Source: Ulvibacterium sp. (lineage in GTDB: Bacteria > Bacteroidota > Bacteroidia > Flavobacteriales > Flavobacteriaceae). From it: a stretch of DNA of 64,000 nucleotides. Position 1 is the stretch's first letter. Each line of letters starts with the position of its first letter. Positions 1 through 6,784 of the stretch are shown piece after piece. The notes under the pieces are model-generated. The model was not told where the DNA came from. It searched no databases and saw nothing but the letters and a program-made list of their open reading frames with translations. The position numbers were made by a program, and so were the translations under genes. The stretch is from NCBI RefSeq assembly GCF_028285715.1, contig NZ_JANQOO010000017.1:558001-622000 (forward strand). Direction: 5' to 3'.

Positions 1-210
1 AACGATTCCTTGGGGTATGCCAAACGATTGCGCCATGGGGAAATTGGTCAGGGTCTTAATGACTATGATGCCATTTTTACCGAATTAAAACGCGTAGGCT
101 TTGATGGCTGGATCAGCATAGAGGACGGTGTGGATGGTATGGAGCAACTGGAACGTAGTGTCCTATTTCTTAGAAAAAAAATAAAAAAATATTGGCCGGA
201 ATTCAATTAA
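1..210 (+). CDS. Sugar phosphate isomerase/epimerase, C-terminal fragment
   Basis: The reading frame is open from the first base, so only the last 69 codons of a gene that starts outside the window are present. The visible part contains a conserved C-terminal element of xylose-isomerase-like TIM-barrel proteins: a glycine-rich H-G-E-I-G-Q-G segment followed by a helix with a Phe-Asp-Gly-Trp-Ile-Ser-Ile-Glu-Asp strand, whose acidic residues usually help bind the catalytic metal. The family isomerises or epimerises sugars and inositols using a divalent metal. The substrate cannot be told from this piece. The TTG codon at base 10 is internal and not a start. Confidence 0.8.
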   Translation, partial: NDSLGYAKRLRHGEIGQGLNDYDAIFTELKRVGFDGWISIEDGVDGMEQLERSVLFLRKKIKKYWPEFN

Positions 211-704
211 AAGCTCCTTTTAAAACGGTTTTTTTAATCTGCTTATCCCGGAATGGCTGTCCAAGGATATCCAATTAAGCAGTCTATCTTCGAACCTCAA
301 CCATATCATTCGTTTCCCTTCCTTCCAATACGCAATACGCTCCAATTGTAAGTTTCATTCCATTATCGGCCTTTTTGGGATTTTCCGAAACCCTTACCCC
401 CCCATTTAGCACATTATTCCAAATAAAAAATCGGGTTTGGATCAAAAAAAATTGAGCTTTAGTGTAACTTTTTTAAAATGCCGTGGTCTTTAATTCAAAC
501 GATAAGAAATAAAAAGTTCATTTAACATACTGATTATTAATTATTTAAACTCTAATCGAATTTTAGTTCGAATGAAATAAATGTTAAATAATATATAAAA
601 TAGTACCTTTTTATACATAGTACTGTAACAAAAAATATTTCCGGTCGTCTATTAATCAGAAGTCAATTAAAAAACAACATAAAAACTATTAAAAACTAGA
701 AATT
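211..704. other. Intergenic region upstream of the peptide array
   Basis: This 494-bp stretch has no credible gene in any frame. It becomes strongly AT-rich after about base 400. Two weak signals are visible before the first small ORF: an inverted repeat TCGAA-TTTTAG-TTCGA at 556-571, and TACCTTTT at 604-611, one base off the Bacteroidota -7 element TAnnTTTG. No convincing TTG element lies at the right distance. If 604-611 is a promoter, the transcript would have a leader of roughly 85-90 nt. No clear terminator for the preceding gene was seen. Confidence 0.5.
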
Positions 705-818
705 ATGAAAGCATCATTTACAAAAACAGCAACAGAGTCAAAATCAGGACAGTATTTCTCTTCCTTTAGCGGAAGCAAAAGAGCACAGTGGGCACAGTAC
801 AGAAACTTTAACCGGTAA
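705..818 (+). CDS. Small cationic peptide, array copy 1 (37 aa)
   Basis: ATG-to-TAA ORF of 37 codons, beginning MKASFTKTATESKSG and ending WAQYRNFNR. It has no signal peptide, no cysteine and no membrane segment. The peptide is basic (four Lys and three Arg against one Glu, net about +6) and rich in aromatics (Phe5, Tyr17, Phe18, Phe21, Trp29, Tyr32, Phe35). Against copy 2, nine differing codons are synonymous and two change the residue (Gly23 to Ser, Gln28 to Lys). Against copy 3, ten are synonymous and one changes the residue (Tyr17 to Phe). That pattern supports translation and selection. I do not recognise the family. No modification, protease or export gene adjoins it, so function is unknown. 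Confidence 0.75.
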   Translation: MKASFTKTATESKSGQYFSSFSGSKRAQWAQYRNFNR

Positions 819-865
819 TACAGATTTAAAAACAACGACATCAACAACATAAAAAACTAGAAATC

Positions 866-979
866 ATGAAAGCATCATTTACAAAAACAGCAACAGAATC
901 AAAATCAGGACAGTACTTTTCCTCTTTTAGCAGCAGCAAGAGGGCAAAGTGGGCACAGTACAGAAACTTCAACCGATAA
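866..979 (+). CDS. Small cationic peptide, array copy 2 (37 aa)
   Basis: Second copy of the array, same length and same AAAACTAGAAATC-ATG start context. It differs from copy 1 at Ser23 (Gly in copy 1) and Lys28 (Gln in copy 1), making it slightly more basic (net about +7). The central Tyr-Phe-Ser-Ser-Phe-Ser stretch is spelled with different synonymous codons from copy 1. It is separated from copy 1 by 47 bp with no terminator or promoter that I can see, so co-transcription of all copies is likely. Function unknown. Confidence 0.75.
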   Translation: MKASFTKTATESKSGQYFSSFSSSKRAKWAQYRNFNR

Positions 980-1026
980 TACAGATTTAAAAACAACGAC
1001 ATCAACAGCATAAAAAATTAGAAATC

Positions 1027-1140
1027 ATGAAAGCATCATTTACAAAAACAGCAACAGAATCAAAATCAGGACAGTTCTTTTCTTCTTTCAGCGGTAGCAA
1101 GAGGGCACAATGGGCACAGTACAGAAACTTTAATCGTTAA
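1027..1140 (+). CDS. Small cationic peptide, array copy 3 (37 aa)
   Basis: Third copy, again 37 codons. The one residue change from copy 1 is Phe17 for Tyr17; Gly23 and Gln28 are as in copy 1. The 3' half carries copy-specific synonymous codons (Phe21, Gly23, Gln28, Asn36, Arg37), while codons 1-10 are identical to the other copies. It is followed after 46 bp by a fourth, divergent ORF of the same length. Function unknown. A leaderless bacteriocin-like or other short secreted or regulatory peptide is possible but unproven. Confidence 0.75.
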   Translation: MKASFTKTATESKSGQFFSSFSGSKRAQWAQYRNFNR

Positions 1141-1152
1141 TATCAACAAATC

Positions 1153-1298
1153 AGCGGAGGCACATCAGCACTAAACGAACAATATCATGGAAACATTCAT
1201 CAATCAATCGGTAACGGAATCCAGCAGGCTAGCTTTTTTAATCAATATTGAGCACAGCAAGCGAATCCGCAGAACAGACCAAACCTATTGCCTCCGCT
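1153..1298. repeat. 10-bp inverted repeat enclosing the fourth small ORF
   Basis: AGCGGAGGCA at 1153-1162 is perfectly complementary to TGCCTCCGCT at 1289-1298, so the RNA between them could be closed by a 10-bp stem. Competing pairings share the same 3' arm: CCGC/GCGG around 1294-1304, and ACAGACC (1274-1280) with GGTCTGT (1303-1309). Together with the downstream terminator this resembles a switchable leader or attenuator, though this is inferred from complementarity alone. Confidence 0.5.
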
Positions 1299-1300
1299 AA
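1187..1300 (+). CDS. Divergent fourth member of the 37-aa peptide array
   Basis: An ATG-to-TAA ORF of exactly 37 codons starts 46 bp after copy 3; the other spacers are 47 bp. Aligned without gaps to copies 1-3 it keeps Thr10-Glu11-Ser12, Ser24-Lys25-Arg26 and Arg37. By hand count about 51 of 114 nucleotides match copy 3, well above chance. It is less basic (net about +2), has Cys35, and loses the Trp and most of the aromatic pattern. It may be a decayed or re-specialised copy. Translation is less certain than for copies 1-3, because the region also forms an inverted repeat. Confidence 0.45.
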   Translation: METFINQSVTESSRLAFLINIEHSKRIRRTDQTYCLR

Positions 1301-1327
1301 GCGGTCTGTCTAAACACATACTTCAAG

Positions 1328-1357
1328 GGATACACTTCATCAATGTATCCTTTTTTT
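1328..1357 (+). terminator. Rho-independent terminator of the peptide array
   Basis: Perfect 7-bp stem GGATACA (1328-1334) and TGTATCC (1344-1350) with a 9-nt loop, followed by seven T (1351-1357). It ends the transcript unit of the small-peptide array and isolates it from the downstream DUF4202 gene. Confidence 0.85.
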
Positions 1358-1478
1358 ATGCTCAAAATTGAATACTGGACCTTTACCTCTTTCAGTATTT
1401 CAACAAAAAAGCATTCAACTCTCCTATTGAAGAACAACGGATGCGGTCTTTTTGTATCTTCGGATAAAACATGTGGTT

Positions 1479-2069
1479 ATGTCCAACCCCGACAAGTTAA
1501 CAAAGGCTTTTCAGTTATTTGACCAGGCCAATAGTGAAGATCCGAACCAAGAGGAACATTCCGGTAAAACCTACCCCAAGGAATTGCTATATGCCATTCG
1601 CATGACCGAAAGATTGGATAGTTTTGCCCCTAATGCCTCCGAGGCCCTACAACTTACCGCACGTTGCCAACACATCCGGCGTTGGGAAATACCGAGGGGC
1701 TCCTATCCTATGGATCGAATCGGTTATTTGAAATGGCGACAGGAACTGAAAAAGTTCCATGTCCAGAAGGCCTCCGAAATTCTAAAAGAGGTAGGCTATG
1801 AGACAGATGTTATTGAAAAGGTTTCCTTTCTGTTGGAAAAGAAGCAGTTAAAGAAAAATGAGGATACGCAAACTTTGGAAGATGTCATATGCTTAGTGTT
1901 TTTGGAGTTTTATCTTGAACCTTTCTCAGAAAAGCATCCAGAAGAAAAGAGCTTGGAGATTCTCCAGAAGACCTGGCGCAAAATGTCCGAGACGGGGCAG
2001 AAAGCCGCATTGGATCTACCACTTTCAAAAAAGGCATACGAATTGGTAGTCAAAGCCATTAAAGAATGA
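1479..2069 (+). CDS. DUF4202 domain-containing protein
   Basis: About 196 residues from the ATG at 1479. The longer frame would need a TTG at 1452 and adds a non-conserved stretch. The N-terminus (Ala-Phe-x-x-Phe-Asp-x-Ala-Asn-x-Glu-Asp-Pro) and the central Gln-His-Ile-Arg-Arg-Trp-x-x-Pro-Arg followed by Tyr-Leu-x-Trp-Arg are the marks of DUF4202, a helical family that keeps histidine and acidic residues reminiscent of HD-type folds. Its biochemical function is unknown. It lies 40 bp before precorrin-2 dehydrogenase on the same strand. From general knowledge, DUF4202 genes often sit near sulfate-assimilation/siroheme genes, which this pairing fits. TATCTTCG at 1455-1462 is a possible imperfect -7 element. 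Confidence 0.85.
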   Translation: MSNPDKLTKAFQLFDQANSEDPNQEEHSGKTYPKELLYAIRMTERLDSFAPNASEALQLTARCQHIRRWEIPRGSYPMDRIGYLKWRQELKKFHVQKASEILKEVGYETDVIEKVSFLLEKKQLKKNEDTQTLEDVICLVFLEFYLEPFSEKHPEEKSLEILQKTWRKMSETGQKAALDLPLSKKAYELVVKAIKE

Positions 2070-2109
2070 ACATAAATCAAGTAAGTAGAGCAACTTAAAG
2101 ATACGTCAG

Positions 2110-2688
2110 ATGGAACGAAATGAACTCTATCCCATATTCCTAAAGGTATCCCAACTGAACGTACTTATTGTTGGTGGCGGCAACGTGGCTTTGGAAAAAC
2201 TTACCTTTTTGTTGAAATCGAGTCCAAATGCCAAGGTCCAAATGGTTTCCAAGATGTTTCGGGAAGATACCATTGCCTTGGCCAAGGAATTTGATGTGGA
2301 AATGATTAAGGCCGCCTATCACGAAGGTTACCTGGAAGGCAAGCATATAGTCGTAGCTACTACGGACCAGGTTTCCGTAAACGAATTGGTATACCACGAT
2401 TGTAGAAAACGGAGTATCTTGGTTAATGTGGCCGACAATCCCCCATTTTGTGACTTTTATATGGGTGGTATCGTTACCAAGGGCAATGTAAAGGTCGCCA
2501 TTTCCACCAATGGCAAATCACCTACTACGGCTAAGCGTCTACGCCAGTTTTTTGAGGATGTTATTCCCGACAATATTGATGATCTCGTCAAAAACCTCAA
2601 TGAATACCGGAAAACCCTAAAAGGTGATTTTGAGGAAAAAGTAGAAACCTTAAATGAGTTTACCAAGGGACTGGTCAATAAAAAATAG
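2110..2688 (+). CDS. Precorrin-2 dehydrogenase / sirohydrochlorin ferrochelatase family protein
   Basis: 192 residues matching the Met8/SirC/CysG N-terminal family. It oxidises precorrin-2 to sirohydrochlorin with NAD and, in bifunctional members, inserts iron to give siroheme, the cofactor of sulfite and nitrite reductases. The Rossmann glycine motif Val-Gly-Gly-Gly-Asn-Val-Ala is at residues 21-27. The conserved Asn-Val-Ala-Asp-x-Pro-x-x-Cys-Asp-Phe segment follows near 105-115, and the Ser-Thr-x-Gly-x-Ser-Pro motif near 132-138. There is no methyltransferase domain, so uroporphyrinogen methylation must be encoded elsewhere. It probably forms an operon with the upstream DUF4202 gene. Confidence 0.88.
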   Translation: MERNELYPIFLKVSQLNVLIVGGGNVALEKLTFLLKSSPNAKVQMVSKMFREDTIALAKEFDVEMIKAAYHEGYLEGKHIVVATTDQVSVNELVYHDCRKRSILVNVADNPPFCDFYMGGIVTKGNVKVAISTNGKSPTTAKRLRQFFEDVIPDNIDDLVKNLNEYRKTLKGDFEEKVETLNEFTKGLVNKK

Positions 2689-2841
2689 ACCTAAAATTGA
2701 TGTTAGGAAACATCTTATACTTCACGGACAGATAAAGACCGTGTGTTATTCCCAATCTTGTCTTGATTTTTCTTTCGCAGTCTTCAACACCTAAGTTTTC
2801 CGCATTTCCTTACCTTTATACAGCTTTCCTTCCTACCCAAG

Positions 2842-3477
2842 ATGAGAAAAAAATACCTTAAGTTTTTGAGTTTACCTTTTGTAATAGCCTTGCTGCTCAT
2901 TTTGCTATGTAATGTTATTATAGATACATCAGCTGAAGAGAAAACATTCTCAAATGTTGATGGGATTCCTAAAAATCGGGTAGGATTGGTATTGGGGACC
3001 TCGAAAAGACTGGTCAGCGGACAGGAAAATCCGTACTATACCTTTAGGGTCGAGGCTACAGTAAGACTCTTCAAGGCCGGGAAAATTGAATACATCCTCG
3101 TTAGTGGGGATAACGCCACTATTTATTACAATGAACCTTCTACTATAAAAAAGGATTTGGTCAAAAAAGGTATTCCCCAAGAAAGAATTTTTTTGGATTA
3201 TGCGGGTTTTCGGACCTTGGATTCCATGGTCCGGGCAAAAGTGGTTTTTGGACTGGACAGCGTAACAGTAATTTCACAAAAATTCCATAACGAGCGGGCC
3301 CTATATCTGGCCGAAAAAAAAGGGCTTACCGCTATTGGTTATAATGCCAAAGACGTTGCCGGCCAACAAGGTTTTAAGGTGCAGTTCCGGGAATATTTTG
3401 CCAGGGTAAAAGTCTTCCTTGATCTTTTGTTCAATACCCAACCCAAATTCTACGGGGAACCTATAGAGATAAAATAA
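2842..3477 (+). CDS. sanA: SanA/YdcF-type (DUF218) membrane-anchored protein
   Basis: 211 residues with one N-terminal membrane anchor (about residues 7-27) and an extracytoplasmic DUF218 domain. Family landmarks are Val-Leu-Gly-Thr-Ser near 50, the Arg-x-x-Ala-x-x-Leu-Phe-x-x-Gly-Lys helix, Leu-Val-Ser-Gly-Asp, Ile-Phe-Leu-Asp-Tyr-Ala-Gly-Phe-Arg-Thr-Leu-Asp-Ser-Met and Ile-Ser-Gln-x-Phe-His. E. coli SanA affects the envelope barrier to vancomycin at high temperature, but the exact reaction is not settled. TACCTTTA at 2811-2818 may be a weak -7 element. The gene stands between unrelated neighbours. Confidence 0.85.
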   Translation: MRKKYLKFLSLPFVIALLLILLCNVIIDTSAEEKTFSNVDGIPKNRVGLVLGTSKRLVSGQENPYYTFRVEATVRLFKAGKIEYILVSGDNATIYYNEPSTIKKDLVKKGIPQERIFLDYAGFRTLDSMVRAKVVFGLDSVTVISQKFHNERALYLAEKKGLTAIGYNAKDVAGQQGFKVQFREYFARVKVFLDLLFNTQPKFYGEPIEIK

Positions 3478-3492
3478 AGCAGTCCCTGTTTT

Positions 3493-3518
3493 AGCTCAAA
3501 ATACCGTATTTTAGAGCT
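3493..3518. promoter_or_regulatory. Imperfect palindrome before the NRAMP-family gene
   Basis: AGCTC (3493-3497) plus AAAATA (3498-3503) mirror TATTTT (3507-3512) and GAGCT (3514-3518), with a CCG centre and one extra A. It sits 15 bp before the ATG at 3534 and lacks a T-tract, so an operator or 5'-leader hairpin is more likely than a terminator. A metal-responsive regulator is a guess from the neighbour only. Confidence 0.4.
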
Positions 3519-3533
3519 CATAACCTCCAGACT

Positions 3534-4787
3534 ATGTCAAAAATCAAAACGCTACTGAGAAACCTCGGGCCAGGTCTCCTATTCGCCAGTATGGCCATCG
3601 GTACTTCGCATTTGGTCCTCTCCACCAAGGCAGGGGCCCAATATGGTTGGGTTATGGCCATTCCCATTCTATTGGCCAATATTTTTAAATATCCCTTTTT
3701 TGAGTTTGGCGTACGCTATACCAATGTTACGAACAAGACCCTAATTGAAGGCTATCTAAACCGCGGCAAGGGATATTTGTGGTTCTACGCCTTTATTACC
3801 CTAATAACTACATTTACCATTTTGGCGGCCCTGTATACGGTTACTGCGGGGCTTTTTATCAATCTTTTTAAGGTTTCGCGTATTTCCGTGGGCATGGTTG
3901 CTCTGGGACTATTCGCATTCATTAGCTCCCTTTTGATTATTGGTCGATACAAATTCTTGGAGGTTTCCTTAAAATTTGTGGTATCCATTTTATTTATTGC
4001 CCTAATCGTTACTACGGGATTAGTAATCCTTAAGGGGCAGGTGACCGAAGTAGAGAATTTTAGCCCGCCTGCAATTTTTAATGAAGTTGGCATTCTGTTC
4101 CTAATAAGTCTTATGGGTTGGATGCCCACCACAGTAGAGGCCTCTAGTTGGGTAAGTTTGTGGAGTATCGAAAAATGGAAAGGACAGAAAGAAAAACCAT
4201 CTTTGAGGGAATCATTGCAAGAATTTAATACCGGTTATTTTATGACGGCACTTTTGGCCCTATTTTTTTTAATTATCGGTTGGATGACCCTTTACGGAAC
4301 GAATACGGAGCTCAGTGGAAATGCAACAACATTTGCCGATCAAGTGGTACAGTTATTTACCACCCATATAGGGCCTTGGGCCTATATTTTTATAGCCATC
4401 TCGGCTTTCGCCACTATGTTCAGTACCTGTATGACCGCTCATGATGCCGTTACACGTGTGGCCCTTGATATTATAGATTTATTGAACCCTAAAGTTAAAT
4501 TGACTGGAAAGAAGGGCTATTTTGCGTTGGGAGTGCTTGTGCTGGCCGCAGTTAACTTTGTGGTAATCGCCACCTTTAGTGCCAATATGGGAAAGCTAGT
4601 AGCACTGGCAACCTTCGTCTCATTTGTGGTAGCCCCCATTATTGGCTACATGAATCTTAAAAATGTGATGAGCGAAGAAATTCCGGAAATCCACCGTCCT
4701 AAAAGAAGTCTAAGGATTTTAACCTATTTGGGCATCGTTTTTCTATCCCTTTTTTCCTTGCTCTATTTTTGGATGATTGTCTTTTAA
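3534..4787 (+). CDS. NRAMP-family divalent metal transporter, atypical metal site
   Basis: 417 residues with about eleven hydrophobic helices and the NRAMP opening Gly-Pro-Gly-Leu-Leu. Canonical NRAMP proteins bind Mn/Fe through Asp-Pro-Gly-Asn in helix 1 and Met-Pro-His in helix 6. Here the helix-1 position reads Ile-Gly-Thr-Ser-His (about 22-26), without the Asp and Asn. Helix 6 reads Met-Pro-Thr (197-199), so only the Met-Pro survives. It is an NRAMP-related protein by overall pattern, but transport of Mn2+ or Fe2+ should not be assumed; Mg2+ or another substrate is possible. It is monocistronic and convergent with the OmpA-family gene. Confidence 0.8.
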   Translation: MSKIKTLLRNLGPGLLFASMAIGTSHLVLSTKAGAQYGWVMAIPILLANIFKYPFFEFGVRYTNVTNKTLIEGYLNRGKGYLWFYAFITLITTFTILAALYTVTAGLFINLFKVSRISVGMVALGLFAFISSLLIIGRYKFLEVSLKFVVSILFIALIVTTGLVILKGQVTEVENFSPPAIFNEVGILFLISLMGWMPTTVEASSWVSLWSIEKWKGQKEKPSLRESLQEFNTGYFMTALLALFFLIIGWMTLYGTNTELSGNATTFADQVVQLFTTHIGPWAYIFIAISAFATMFSTCMTAHDAVTRVALDIIDLLNPKVKLTGKKGYFALGVLVLAAVNFVVIATFSANMGKLVALATFVSFVVAPIIGYMNLKNVMSEEIPEIHRPKRSLRILTYLGIVFLSLFSLLYFWMIVF

Positions 4788-4835
4788 AACCACATAACCG
4801 CCAAATAGTATTCTCAGGAATATGTGTTGAGACCT

Positions 4836-6773
4836 TTATTCGAGTTCCGAATAATTCTCTATCACGATTAGCGTACGTAAGTTTTGATTGTGCAAAAATT
4901 CCAAACAGTACACCCCGTTCGTGCAATTATTAAGTATTTTTTCCTCTCCAAACCCTTCTACCGATAAAATGCTTGAGGGGGGTACACCATTTCCTAAAAG
5001 GTACTCCTTCACCGCTTCTGCCCTTTGTTGGGAGACCCTTTTGTTGGAATACTCACTTCCGCGACTGTCTGTATACGATTCTATTCGGAGGTGCATTTCA
5101 GGAAATTTTTGTTGTATTTGGACAACTTTATCCAATTCTGCTATCATATCCTCGGATAGGTTGCTCTTTCCTTTGGCGAAAAGAAAATCATTTAACTTAA
5201 GGACCGTTTTCCCTTCCCTTTGCTCAACAACATTTTCCAAGAACAACAATTCGATATCCAAAGGTGTTTTTTGAACTTCCTCAAGTTTGTTTTCATCGTA
5301 CAAATCGTAAAACTTGGAATACCTTTGCTTGCTCACTTCCAAAACAATTCCATCAGGCCAAGGAAGTTCTGTTTGAAATGTCCCTTCCTCATTGGAATAT
5401 ACCTCCTTTATCAAGTCTTTGTTCTTGTCCAGAATCCTAACCGCCGCTTTCTCGATTCCCTGTCTTTTTCCCAGCTCTTTTATGGTTCCGCGTAATACCA
5501 AGGTCTTTAGGCCAGGGGTACGGTTAATCTTAAATCCGTAAATGTCATCACTTCCCTTGCCCCCTTTTCTATTCGATGAAAAATATCCGGAATAACCATC
5601 TTCACCGTCGCCTTCGATAATAAATCCAAAATCGTCCCTGGGCGAATTGATTCCATTTCCCAAATTAATGGGAATACTAAAGGTACCATCAGGTTGCATA
5701 TTAGTCTTATAAACATCCATGCCTCCCAGTCCATAAAAAATATCGGAGGAAAAATACAGACTCCCTTCAAAAATATAAGGCGCTATTTCATTTCCGGCCG
5801 TGTTTATACGAGGTCCCAAATTAAAGGGTTCGGACATAATCTGTCCATTACTTGTATTTACATAGTAAATGTCCGTTCCCCCGTAACTATCCTCGAAATT
5901 GGCAGCAAAATAAATCCTGTTTGTAGACTCCTCAAAAAATGGATAGTAAAAAGAGGTGCTTAAATCCTTGAGAATATAGCGAAAAAAGCCGTTTGGATAT
6001 AAAACCCCCATGGCCAAGGAATTTTTGCCGTTCTTATCAAAGGCAAGTCGTTCATCCTCCGTATTGGAAAGTATATAAAACACACGATCCAAGCCTTGCG
6101 AATAAAAGGGCGTTGATTTGTGGTATTTGGAATCCGGTATCCGGGCAAATGGATTTGAATTGAGAATATCCCCATTTGAACCCACCCTTGCCACATAAAT
6201 ATCTAAGTATGACTCTCCGGAGGGCTCGTATATTTTCTTTGACTTTTGAAGACGTGAGCTACTAAAGAGCAATTTATCCTTATAAAAAGTAGGGGAGAAA
6301 TCTGCTTGAGGGCTGTTGGCGCTGATATTGAAAATTTGAAAATCCCTATCCGCATCAGATTGGGAATTAAGTAATTGGGAATTAAAGTCCACGTTTTCCA
6401 ATAATTGGCTGGGTAACATATCCCTTTTTGTTTTTAAAAAGGCCTGTATCCTATCTTTTTCCGAGTTTTTGGCCAAACTTTGGAGCATCTTGTTAAACTG
6501 ATGCACCGTCATAATGGTATCCTTTTTATTGATATCCAAATATACTTGGGACGCATTTCTATAGTCCCCTGTATGAAAATAGGAATCAGCAAGATTCAAA
6601 AACTGGTGATTGGTCATCAATTTTCCATTTCGAATCCGTTTTTGATACTCCGTTATGGCATTTGCATAGGAATAACTGTAGAACAATTTATCTGCTTTGG
6701 ACATTTTCTTCTCTTGCGCCAAGCAAATGGTCGATACTACCCAGAATGTCAAAAATAAAACCCTTATTTTCAT
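4836..6773 (-). CDS. OmpA-family outer membrane protein with TPR and PD40 repeats
   Basis: 645 residues with a signal peptide ending at Leu-Ala-Gln (about residue 20). Order of parts: TPR-like helices (about 30-130); a beta-propeller region of PD40/WD40-like repeats carrying Tyr-Phe-Ala-Ser/Phe-Ser-Ser-x-Arg motifs (about 140-430); a carboxypeptidase-regulatory-like beta domain (about 440-520); and a C-terminal OmpA peptidoglycan-binding domain (about 530-640) with the Glu-Ser-Tyr-Thr-Asp-Ser-Arg-Gly motif. This is the architecture of PorE-like proteins and of the OmpA partners found beside PorP/SprF genes. It is the last gene of the adhesin-PorP/SprF-OmpA cassette, 11 bp after the preceding stop. 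It probably links the T9SS/adhesin apparatus to peptidoglycan. Confidence 0.88.
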   Translation of the reverse strand: MKIRVLFLTFWVVSTICLAQEKKMSKADKLFYSYSYANAITEYQKRIRNGKLMTNHQFLNLADSYFHTGDYRNASQVYLDINKKDTIMTVHQFNKMLQSLAKNSEKDRIQAFLKTKRDMLPSQLLENVDFNSQLLNSQSDADRDFQIFNISANSPQADFSPTFYKDKLLFSSSRLQKSKKIYEPSGESYLDIYVARVGSNGDILNSNPFARIPDSKYHKSTPFYSQGLDRVFYILSNTEDERLAFDKNGKNSLAMGVLYPNGFFRYILKDLSTSFYYPFFEESTNRIYFAANFEDSYGGTDIYYVNTSNGQIMSEPFNLGPRINTAGNEIAPYIFEGSLYFSSDIFYGLGGMDVYKTNMQPDGTFSIPINLGNGINSPRDDFGFIIEGDGEDGYSGYFSSNRKGGKGSDDIYGFKINRTPGLKTLVLRGTIKELGKRQGIEKAAVRILDKNKDLIKEVYSNEEGTFQTELPWPDGIVLEVSKQRYSKFYDLYDENKLEEVQKTPLDIELLFLENVVEQREGKTVLKLNDFLFAKGKSNLSEDMIAELDKVVQIQQKFPEMHLRIESYTDSRGSEYSNKRVSQQRAEAVKEYLLGNGVPPSSILSVEGFGEEKILNNCTNGVYCLEFLHNQNLRTLIVIENYSELE

Positions 6774-6784
6774 AGGAATATCAT

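Larger units (their letters stand above)
658..1140 (+). repeat. Tandem 161-bp repeat, three units, each with a 37-codon ORF
   Basis: Start codons at 705, 866 and 1027 are exactly 161 bp apart. Each unit is a 47-bp spacer plus a 114-bp ORF including stop. The spacers at 819-865 and 980-1026 are almost identical. The segment before the first ORF is only partly similar but keeps the AAAAACTAGAAAT block next to the start. The first ten codons are identical at nucleotide level in all copies, while the second half of each ORF has diverged mainly at third codon positions. The unit is far too long and the array too coding-like for CRISPR. Confidence 0.9.

Noticed and set aside
658..1140. CRISPR array interpretation of the 161-bp repeats
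   Set aside because: Units are 161 bp with nearly no unique spacer, no cas genes are near, and the repeats encode ORFs with synonymous drift.
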